Source: Candidatus Altimarinota bacterium (GTDB lineage: Bacteria; Patescibacteriota; Gracilibacteria; Absconditabacterales; Absconditicoccaceae). From it: 5,494 nt of DNA. Where the stretch lies: contig WFMP01000254.1 in assembly GCA_015489035.1 (NCBI GenBank), positions 1 through 5,494 of the forward strand, in the 5' to 3' direction. Shown here piece after piece: positions 1-5,494 of the stretch. The notes beneath the pieces are model-generated. The model was not told the origin of the DNA. It ran no database searches and saw nothing but the letters and a program-made list of their open reading frames with translations. Position 1 is the first letter of the stretch. Each line of letters starts with the position of its first letter. A program made the position numbers and the translations under genes.

Positions 1-520
1 GTTTAGATATTTAAATGTTTTATTTTCATGCTCCTTTAGCTCAATTTTTGCTTTGAGTTCTTGTGAGTTTTTAGGATTGATGTCAATAATTGGACGATAT
101 TTTAACCGAATTGAGAACTCTCTAATAATATCTGTATTATATCCTGCATCTTGTAGGTCATACAGATAGTTTACTCTCTTACTTATCTCTTTGCATAAGA
201 GGAAGTACTACTTAACTATCATGTATATTGACACCTGAATAAAACGCAGTTATTGGCATATCTCCATCTACTACGGGGATATGTAAATTACCGCCTATTC
301 AAACCTCACGATTGCCTTTGGAGTTTTGCTTAATACCTACACCATACTTTCTGGAGATAAGAAAAAAACATCTCATCTACTGTAAACTTTCAATTTCTGC
401 AAAATCGAGAACTCTGATCTGTTTAGACTCCTTTGAACTAAACTCTTCTGTTCGCAAATTCTCTTTTATTACTGGAAATAATGAGTTTTCAAGATTTATC
501 ACTTTAAGCCATATTTTTTA
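1..520 (-). pseudogene. Degenerate DDE transposase remnant, truncated at both ends within this window
   Basis: Read on the - strand, this stretch gives pieces of a DDE-domain insertion-sequence transposase (pfam01609-like, IS4/IS1182-type; exact IS family uncertain). From 517 down to about 379 one frame reads a helical segment ending near RVLDFAEIESLQ before a stop. From 358 to 179 another frame contains KYGVGIKQNSKGNREV, then LHIPVVDGDMPITAFYSG with a candidate catalytic Asp, interrupted by stops at 301-299, 214-212 and 181-179. From 177 to 1 a third frame is open and reads RVNYLYDLQDAGYNTDII, then RPIIDINPKN, which is the classic block around the second catalytic Asp. The pieces are in the right order for the family but need at least two frameshifts to join. 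The C-terminal part lies beyond the left edge. The usual N-terminal helix-turn-helix part is not found to the right of 520, so the element looks truncated there. It cannot encode a working enzyme. Family assignment is from remembered motifs; the pseudogene state is seen directly. Confidence 0.82.
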
Positions 521-548
521 ATAGTGTAGATATAATTTTATGTATAAG

Positions 549-579
549 TTGAATCTTCTTTTTGTTAATTTTTTATAAT
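549..579 (+). promoter_or_regulatory. Candidate sigma-70-type promoter for the dynamin operon
   Basis: TTGAAT at 549-554 and a perfect TATAAT at 574-579 are separated by 19 bp, slightly longer than the ideal 17. The site lies about 130 bases upstream of the chosen start of the first dynamin gene, between the transposase remnant and the operon. It is the best candidate in the leader. A second perfect TATAAT at 531-536 has no good -35 hexamer at normal spacing. In DNA this rich in A and T such matches also arise by chance, so the call is tentative. Confidence 0.35.
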
Positions 580-694
580 AAAAAATTATGGGGTGCTTCT
601 TGAGGATATAACTCTTCTGAACTTAGATTTCAACTTATTTAACCACAAAAAGATGAAATTAGCTATTTTTGCGAGAGTCCGCAAGCAACTCGAC

Positions 695-703
695 AGGAGA
701 AGG
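695..703 (+). promoter_or_regulatory. Shine-Dalgarno site that fixes the start of DLP1
   Basis: The purine stretch AGGAGAAGG ends 9 bases before the ATG at 713. It is the strongest ribosome-binding signal in the leader. The reading frame stays open upstream to a GTG at 593 and has another ATG at 653, but neither has a comparable site, so 713 is preferred. Confidence 0.75.
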
Positions 704-712
704 TATTTAAAA

Positions 713-2266
713 ATGTCATTACAAAAATCCAACATTGGCTTTATTCAAAAAGCCAATGAAATCATTCAGAAAATGAAGACTGTAGAAAACACATTAGATA
801 TTGTTGATATCTTTATTAATAAAATTGATAAAATTTGTAATGAACCTTTAAATTTAGCAGTTATGGGAGAATTCAATGCTGGTAAATCATCTTTTATAAA
901 TAAACTCCTTGGATTTGATATATTACCAACAGGAATAGTGCCAAAAACTGCTACATTAATACAAGTTAAATATGGTCTAACGCCAAAAATCGAAATACAT
1001 TACATAAAAAATGGTCAAACAATCATTGAAAAAAGCAATGATTTAAATAAAATAAAAGAATATCAACACGCTAAAGATATAAATACAGAAAATATTGCTA
1101 CAAAAATTAACCAGATTGATAAAATAGTCGTATATAACGATAACGCTTTATTGAAAAATTTTACTTTTATTGATACTCCTGGTTTTAATCATGATAAAAA
1201 TATGGATGCCGTAACTCGTTCTATATTTAAAGATGTTGATATTGTAATATGGCTAATTACAAAAAATCAAGCTTTTAAAAAAACAGAAATTGAAGAGATG
1301 ACAAGATTAAAGGAATATGTTGATAAGATTTTATTGGTTGCAAATAAAGCAGATATCAACGATGTACCAGAAGATGAAGAAGAAATCAAACAAACTATAA
1401 ATAAACATCTCGCCGATATAATTACTAATTCAAATTCTATATATTTTATATCAAGTAAAAAAAAGACTAATGAACAACTTGAAAATAGATTCAATAAATT
1501 TTTAAATGAACTAAAATATGCTGCTTTAGAAAACGATGTCCGAATATCTGAAGAGTTATTAAAAAAAGAATTTTCTTTATTTATTGATAATCTTGAAAAA
1601 TATTTACAGCAATGGAAATTAGTAGCTTCTAATTTAGAACATATTATAGAGAGTAATAATGATAGAATAGACTTCAATAAAATTCTTTACCAAATTCAAC
1701 CAGTAGTAGAAAAAGATTTAAACTTAATATTTTCTAAAGTACAAAATATTAAGACTGACTATAAAAAAGTAAAGACATATGCTAAAGAATACGCTTTTAA
1801 TGACTTTTTTAATACAAGTATCAAAAACAATCTTTTGAGAGTTCATAATAATTTCATACGGTCTTATAGTAATGAAATATTCATCAATATACAAAGAAAT
1901 ATCTCCGCTGAAATACTAAATAATCTCACCGAAAAGAAAAATATTGCGGTAGCAATAGAGATGATTAATGATGGAATCCTGGATAACGCTTTCTTACCAT
2001 TAGCATTGTTGGCGCATATAAAATATTTTTGTTTTGACAATTTACTAAACCAAAATATGCTTGAAAAATTTTTACATCCCACGATAGACGAAAATGATCT
2101 AGAAAATATTATGCGAGATTACAGAACAGACTTGGACCAAGTTGAAAATATGATTTTGTATAATAAATATATCGCCAAACAGATAAACAATATTATTACA
2201 ATTTCCCATCTAAAAATAAAGCAAATAGAGGCATTTAAAAATATCATAGGACGAATAAATGAATAG
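713..2266 (+). CDS. Dynamin-like GTPase, first of three (DLP1)
   Basis: This predicted 517-residue protein belongs to the bacterial dynamin-like GTPases, which couple GTP hydrolysis to self-assembly at membranes. A short N-terminal helical region (about 1-45) precedes the GTPase domain. The P-loop is GEFNAGKSS at 52-60, with Lys58 and Ser59 as phosphate and Mg contacts. The switch I threonine is probably Thr79 or Thr81. G3 is DTPG at 154-157, G4 is NKAD at 211-214, and a G5-like ISSK lies at 246-249. The remaining 270 residues are predicted helical and polar, as in a dynamin stalk. The only moderately hydrophobic patch is about 424-440, too short for a clear transmembrane or paddle segment. 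No signal peptide is seen, so a cytoplasmic site is expected. The ATG at 713 is chosen for its strong ribosome-binding site and for leaving a normal distance to the P-loop; upstream in-frame starts would add 20 or 40 residues. The 3' end overlaps the next gene by 8 bp. Family assignment is firm; the cellular role is inferred. Confidence 0.9.
   Translation: MSLQKSNIGFIQKANEIIQKMKTVENTLDIVDIFINKIDKICNEPLNLAVMGEFNAGKSSFINKLLGFDILPTGIVPKTATLIQVKYGLTPKIEIHYIKNGQTIIEKSNDLNKIKEYQHAKDINTENIATKINQIDKIVVYNDNALLKNFTFIDTPGFNHDKNMDAVTRSIFKDVDIVIWLITKNQAFKKTEIEEMTRLKEYVDKILLVANKADINDVPEDEEEIKQTINKHLADIITNSNSIYFISSKKKTNEQLENRFNKFLNELKYAALENDVRISEELLKKEFSLFIDNLEKYLQQWKLVASNLEHIIESNNDRIDFNKILYQIQPVVEKDLNLIFSKVQNIKTDYKKVKTYAKEYAFNDFFNTSIKNNLLRVHNNFIRSYSNEIFINIQRNISAEILNNLTEKKNIAVAIEMINDGILDNAFLPLALLAHIKYFCFDNLLNQNMLEKFLHPTIDENDLENIMRDYRTDLDQVENMILYNKYIAKQINNIITISHLKIKQIEAFKNIIGRINE
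734..757 (+). repeat. Perfect 9-bp inverted repeat inside the start of DLP1
   Basis: ATTGGCTTT at 734-742 is the exact reverse complement of AAAGCCAAT at 749-757, with a 6-base loop. The repeat begins 21 bases after the A of the DLP1 start codon. In RNA it could fold into a hairpin just inside the reading frame, within or just past the footprint of an initiating ribosome. It lacks a trailing U-run, so it is not a terminator. It may simply reflect the encoded residues IGFIQKAN; a regulatory role is speculation. Confidence 0.5.
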
Positions 2267-2624
2267 TTTAAAACAAAGTCAAAAAATATCTTTTTTAAAA
2301 ATTATATATTCGTTCATGAATATGGATGGAATCTTTGATAAAGAGGAAGAGGCAATATTAACACTTTTAAAAACAACTATTTTTAATTTGGATATAAAAG
2401 ATAGTCAATTTAAAACTTACATAGACGATATTCACGAACTTCATGAAGAATTTAGTTATTTAGACCATGAAACACAAAAAAGTTTAATTGAAATAATCGA
2501 AGAAATTATAGAAAAAAATCAATACGATAAGCATATATTCAGAAAATCTGATAAACATAAACTAACATTAAATTCATTAAATGCATTAAAGGAAAAATTA
2601 AATGACAATACAAGAACAAAATAG
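2259..2624 (+). CDS. Small helical protein with TerB-like acidic motif
   Basis: This 121-residue, strongly charged, all-helical protein sits between two dynamin genes. Residues 10-33 contain a helix followed by MDGIFDKEE (Asp23, Gly24, Asp27, Glu29, Glu30). This resembles the (A)DGxxxxxE signature of the TerB/DjlA-like helical domain, known from tellurite-resistance proteins and from many membrane- and stress-associated systems, where the acidic residues can bind metal. A second acidic helical stretch follows (about 47-80), and the tail is basic. No membrane segment or signal peptide is visible. The ATG at 2259 overlaps the end of DLP1 by 8 bp and follows AGGA at 2248-2251 with 7 bases of spacing; the 3' end overlaps DLP2 by 23 bp. 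This packing implies stoichiometric, coupled expression with the GTPases, so an accessory or regulatory subunit is likely. The TerB assignment rests on one motif and overall character; an unrelated helical adaptor remains possible. Confidence 0.8.
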   Translation: MNSLKQSQKISFLKIIYSFMNMDGIFDKEEEAILTLLKTTIFNLDIKDSQFKTYIDDIHELHEEFSYLDHETQKSLIEIIEEIIEKNQYDKHIFRKSDKHKLTLNSLNALKEKLNDNTRTK

Positions 2625-4452
2625 CGTAAGATTAAGTAAGATATTATCTTTATTTAATGAGCTAAAATCTAATGAACTTTATCAAACAATAAACCTAGAT
2701 GAAGAAAATACTAAAATATTAAAGCTCTGCAACGAGATTGACGAGGAAAAGTTTAAATTAGCCTTTATAGGGGAGTTTAGTACTGGCAAATCTAGCATTA
2801 TAAATACTTTGATACAAAAAAACATCCTTCCTGCAAAGCATAAGCCTACTACAAATCAAATTACTATTATTAAAGATAGTAACGATGAATACGTTAGGAT
2901 TGAAAATAAACCTAATACTACAAGAGAGTTAACTAAAGAAAACGTGATGGAATTAAATGAGTTTTCGAAAGAAAATTTAGAGATAGGGGTAAATTTACCA
3001 CATTTATCTCATTATGAACTTTATGATACCCCAGGCGTAAACGATCCTAGTATGTTATCTGACGATATAGTTTTTAATCTTGTTGAACAAGTAGATATCG
3101 TATTTTTTACAATACATGCCACTCAAGCATTAAAACAAAGCGAAATTAATTTTTTAACTAAACTCGTAAGAAAAAAAGATATTAGCAAATTCTTTTTTAT
3201 TATTAATCAAATTGACCTAGTTGGTGAGGAAAAATATAATATTAAAAATAATTTTCTTGAAAAATTATCAAAATTACTAAAAATAAGTCAAGATATCTTA
3301 TCTGATAGAACTTTTTTATATTCTGCAAAAAATTGTTTAGAGACTATAAAAGATTCTGATAATGACACATTAGTCAAATGTGGATATGAAAACTTAGTTG
3401 CTACTACAAATCATTATATAAAAACACACAAGCAAGAATTGTATGATGACATACTAAAAAGAAAAATACAATTAATTTTTAATTTTGCATTTATTAAAAT
3501 AGACACTCTTCTTGATAAGATTGATGGAAAAGATAAAGAATATGACAGTACACTTCAAGTAATAGAATCTGAAGTAAACGCTTTTAGACTTGAAATAGAA
3601 GATGCGATTTATGATTTTAATAAAGAGTTTGATATACAAAAAGATGATTTAAAAAGAAGTATAGAAACTGATTTAAACACTGTTGCAGAGAAAATTATAG
3701 GAGAAATTAATTCGCGAACTTTGAAAGACTTATCTAAAGATAGATATATAGAAATAAGAACCAAAAAGCTTGTTGAAGATGTCATTGAAGATGATTTACA
3801 AAAATTTATCAAAAAACTACGTTTAAATCTTGAAAAGTTTGATAAAAATATTGAACCCGTTTTTAATCAAAAAAGTGTTGTAATTAATGAACTTACATCT
3901 AAAAATAATGCATCTACTCTTGTAAAAGGTTTTGCAATAGCAGGGGTTGCTACTGGAGCTGTTATCTATGCTCCAACTGTTTTAGGAATGGCTGTTACGG
4001 GTATTGGTATTTCTGCATTTGCTAATGGATTAGGAGGCCTCTTCCCTGGAATTGGTGGTGCTATTGGTGGTGCTATTGGTGGTGCTATAAGTTCAGCAGG
4101 TATTATGATTACACAATTAGGGAAAGTTGCATTTGATCTTGGAAAATGGGGCGTAGATGGCATAGCTAAAGTTGCCAATGAAGCTGAAAACATGTTAAAA
4201 ATAAAACAATATCAAAAATATGTTTTAGAATCTCTCGAAAGTATAAAGGATACTATTTTACAAAATATCGACAGTGAATTTAAAGCAGAAAGTTATATAG
4301 AATCTTATATCCAAGAGAAATTTCCCCAGAAAAAAGAATTGGAATTAAAAATCGAAACCGCTAAAAAAGAATTTAATATAAATACTATGGATAACAATAA
4401 AAATAAAAAAGAACTGATACAGATAAAAGAGCAATTGGAAGGTATTTTATAA
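2602..4452 (+). CDS. Dynamin-like GTPase with glycine-rich membrane segment (DLP2)
   Basis: This 616-residue protein has a full dynamin-like layout. An N-terminal helical region (about 1-50) leads into the GTPase domain: P-loop GEFSTGKSS at 57-65, switch I threonines Thr83/Thr84 in KPTTNQ, G3 DTPG at 142-145, G4 NQID at 202-205 and G5-like SAK at 241-243. A long helical, charged region follows (about 270-435), suited to a stalk. Residues about 440-515 are strongly hydrophobic and glycine-rich, including three copies of IGGA at 484-495. This looks like the membrane-inserting paddle of bacterial dynamins. The C-terminal 100 residues return to charged helices that can pack back as the second half of the stalk. 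Length and order match LeoA-like and other bacterial dynamins of about 550-700 residues. The ATG at 2602 is preceded by AAAGGA at 2588-2593 and lies 23 bp inside the previous gene. The stop shares one base with the next start. The membrane role is inferred from composition; GTPase family membership is clear from the motifs. Confidence 0.92.
   Translation: MTIQEQNSVRLSKILSLFNELKSNELYQTINLDEENTKILKLCNEIDEEKFKLAFIGEFSTGKSSIINTLIQKNILPAKHKPTTNQITIIKDSNDEYVRIENKPNTTRELTKENVMELNEFSKENLEIGVNLPHLSHYELYDTPGVNDPSMLSDDIVFNLVEQVDIVFFTIHATQALKQSEINFLTKLVRKKDISKFFFIINQIDLVGEEKYNIKNNFLEKLSKLLKISQDILSDRTFLYSAKNCLETIKDSDNDTLVKCGYENLVATTNHYIKTHKQELYDDILKRKIQLIFNFAFIKIDTLLDKIDGKDKEYDSTLQVIESEVNAFRLEIEDAIYDFNKEFDIQKDDLKRSIETDLNTVAEKIIGEINSRTLKDLSKDRYIEIRTKKLVEDVIEDDLQKFIKKLRLNLEKFDKNIEPVFNQKSVVINELTSKNNASTLVKGFAIAGVATGAVIYAPTVLGMAVTGIGISAFANGLGGLFPGIGGAIGGAIGGAISSAGIMITQLGKVAFDLGKWGVDGIAKVANEAENMLKIKQYQKYVLESLESIKDTILQNIDSEFKAESYIESYIQEKFPQKKELELKIETAKKEFNINTMDNNKNKKELIQIKEQLEGIL
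4051..4086 (+). repeat. Three perfect tandem copies of a 12-bp unit in DLP2
   Basis: The unit ATTGGTGGTGCT occurs three times without a mismatch and encodes IGGA-IGGA-IGGA in the hydrophobic segment of DLP2. Unlike ordinary codon-level conservation, the copies are identical at every base, including third positions. This suggests recent duplication by slippage. A gain or loss of one unit keeps the frame and changes the membrane segment by four residues. Confidence 0.9.
4437..4442 (+). promoter_or_regulatory. Shine-Dalgarno site for DLP3 inside the DLP2 3' end
   Basis: GGAAGG ends 9 bases before the ATG at 4452. That ATG shares its A with the last base of the DLP2 TAA stop. The arrangement allows a terminating ribosome to restart on DLP3 and supports the chosen start. 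Confidence 0.7.
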
Positions 4453-5494
4453 TGCGCTATTTCAAAGAAAAAGAGAATCTTCTGAAAAACACTGAAGAAT
4501 TGACCAAAATTGTGCAACGAGATTTTCCAAATGATATAGATGAAATTAATTTTTTTGCAAAAGAATTGCAAGATATTAGTTTTAATGTTCTATGTATAGG
4601 TGATTTTAGTTCTGGCAAATCAACGTTTATCAATAATTTTTTTTTGGAAGAAAAAGTCAAACTTCCCGTAAGAGCTACAACTACTACTGCTAAATTAACT
4701 ATAGTTAAATATGGTGATACCTTAAAAGTTTCAGCTATCATGAAAGATAAATCTAAAGTTGAAATACATGAAAACGTAGAAGAATCATTAAGAGAAATGA
4801 TAGCTGCTAAAGGTTCAAAAATAGATGAAGTTGATTTCGTTGAAGTTGAAATACCGTCTACTATCTTAAAAGAGGGTGTAGTCATAGTTGACTCACCAGG
4901 TTTGAATGACCCAGAAACAGAAAGAATGGGCATTACGTTTGATTTTATAAATCAAGCTGATTGTGTATTATACTTTTTAAATGCTACTCAAGCTTGGAAA
5001 AAAAGTGAAAAAGAGTTCCTGGAAGAAAAAATATTAAATAAAAATGATCTAGATAAGGTTTTCTTTCTATTAAATTATTGGGATACTATTGAAACTGAAG
5101 ATGAAAGAAGTGAAATAGTTGAATATGTTAATGATGAAATTAAGAAATCTATAGATATAGTAAAAGAAAAACTAAATTTTAGCAATATTGATACTCCGCC
5201 TTTAGTCCCTATATCTTCAAAGACCGGGGAAAATTTTGAAGCACTAAAAATAAAATTGTTTAGTTATCTTACAACAAAAAAAGCTCAGGAAATTCTAGAA
5301 CAAAAAAATAAGAAACTTTATGAATACATCGATAATTTCTTAATTAAAATAGAAAACAAAGAAAAATTAATTCAAAAAAATAGAGATACACTAAACAAAG
5401 AACAAGCACACTACAAGCAAGAGTTAGCTCAATATGAATCACAGGTCATCAAGAGCAAACAAAGAGTAAAGAAAGCTATAGCTAATTCGTATAG
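4452..5494 (+). CDS. Dynamin-like GTPase, third of three (DLP3), 3' end beyond the window
   Basis: The frame is open from the ATG at 4452 to the right edge, giving 347 complete residues of an unfinished protein. After a short charged helical N-terminus comes a GTPase domain: P-loop GDFSSGKST at 50-58 (Lys56, Ser57), a run of threonines at 76-79 for switch I, G3 DSPG at 147-150, G4 at 208-211 and G5-like SSK at 255-257. G4 reads NYWD instead of the usual NKxD; the Asn and the base-binding Asp are kept but the Lys is replaced. Residues about 275-347 are long charged helices rich in Lys, Glu and Gln, probably coiled coil and the start of a stalk. Any membrane segment would lie in the missing part. 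The overlap of its start with the stop of DLP2 places it in the same operon. A run of nine T residues at 4637-4645, just after the P-loop, is a possible slippage site. Family assignment is firm; full length and partners are unknown. Confidence 0.88.
   Translation, partial: MRYFKEKENLLKNTEELTKIVQRDFPNDIDEINFFAKELQDISFNVLCIGDFSSGKSTFINNFFLEEKVKLPVRATTTTAKLTIVKYGDTLKVSAIMKDKSKVEIHENVEESLREMIAAKGSKIDEVDFVEVEIPSTILKEGVVIVDSPGLNDPETERMGITFDFINQADCVLYFLNATQAWKKSEKEFLEEKILNKNDLDKVFFLLNYWDTIETEDERSEIVEYVNDEIKKSIDIVKEKLNFSNIDTPPLVPISSKTGENFEALKIKLFSYLTTKKAQEILEQKNKKLYEYIDNFLIKIENKEKLIQKNRDTLNKEQAHYKQELAQYESQVIKSKQRVKKAIANSY

Larger units (their letters stand above)
521..712. other. AT-rich leader between the transposase remnant and the operon
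   Basis: This stretch has no independent gene that I can support. It contains two TATAAT hexamers (531-536 and 574-579) and the ribosome-binding site for DLP1. An in-frame, stop-free extension upstream of DLP1 reaches back to a GTG at 593. Part of that extension, from the ATG at 653, reads MKLAIFARVRKQLDRRR, which faintly recalls the N-terminus of serine recombinases. I treat it as leader, not as part of DLP1. Confidence 0.5.

Noticed and set aside
312..521. A 69-codon open frame on the + strand
   Set aside because: It lies antisense to the transposase remnant, whose - strand pieces match a known protein family. Its peptide has no recognisable features and no good ribosome-binding site.
531..536. 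TATAAT as the main operon promoter
   Set aside because: No acceptable -35 hexamer lies at 15-19 bp upstream; the site at 549-579 is better, although both are weak evidence in AT-rich DNA.
593..712. A longer DLP1 starting at GTG 593
   Set aside because: No good ribosome-binding site precedes 593, whereas AGGAGAAGG sits correctly before ATG 713. The extra 40 residues are not typical of the family, although a start at 653 cannot be fully excluded.
1267..1677. A 136-codon open frame on the - strand
   Set aside because: It lies wholly antisense to DLP1 and its Ser/Leu/Phe-rich composition is what the complement of Lys/Glu/Asn-rich coding gives.
4033..4040. GAGGCCTC palindrome
   Set aside because: A short 8-bp palindrome within coding sequence; expected by chance and without supporting context.
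3966..4193. Proline/alanine-rich open frame on the - strand
   Set aside because: It is the antisense shadow of the glycine-rich segment of DLP2; the repeats IAPP arise from the complement of the 12-bp repeat.
713..4452. Naming the genes leoA, leoB or leoC
   Set aside because: The general theme fits Leo-type dynamins, but gene number, order and the TerB-like insert do not clearly match, and no alignment could be run. Symbols are left empty.
4457..4933. A 158-codon open frame on the - strand
   Set aside because: It is antisense to the GTPase domain of DLP3, which has all expected G motifs. The antisense peptide is low-complexity Ser/Phe/Leu.

Overview
This AT-rich window carries a tightly packed, co-directional cluster of four genes on the + strand. 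It lies next to a decayed transposase remnant on the - strand. The low GC, heavy use of AGA/ATA/AAA codons and clear Shine-Dalgarno sites suggest a low-GC bacterium. A Campylobacterota-type or other AT-rich Gram-negative host is a guess; the window contains no taxonomic marker gene.

Layout: positions 1-520 read on the - strand as a broken DDE transposase, with several in-frame stops and at least two frameshifts. It runs off the left edge, and the expected N-terminal part of the family is not found. Positions 521-712 are an AT-rich leader with two TATAAT hexamers and no convincing gene. From 713 to the right edge the DNA is almost entirely coding. It holds a 517-residue dynamin-like GTPase (DLP1, 713-2266), a 121-residue TerB-like helical protein (2259-2624), a 616-residue dynamin-like GTPase with a long glycine-rich hydrophobic segment (DLP2, 2602-4452), and the first 347 residues of a third dynamin-like GTPase (DLP3, 4452 to beyond 5494).

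Consecutive genes overlap by 8, 23 and 1 bp, and each start has its own Shine-Dalgarno site inside the gene before it. This argues for one transcript with translational coupling and, by inference, for products that work together. The three GTPases have related but clearly different G motifs, so they look like non-identical subunits and not recent copies. Only DLP2 shows an obvious membrane-insertion segment. By analogy with characterised bacterial dynamin pairs (Campylobacter DLP1/DLP2, E. coli LeoA with LeoB/LeoC), the likely job is a GTP-driven, membrane-associated heteromeric complex. DLP2 would be the main membrane anchor, DLP1 and DLP3 the GTPase partners, and the TerB-like protein an accessory or sensor subunit.

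The neighbouring mobile-element debris and the resemblance to Leo-type dynamins, which have been linked to phage defence (Eleos), make an accessory or defence island plausible. Nothing in the sequence proves that role. The combination of three dynamins with an embedded TerB-like gene is the most interesting feature here.
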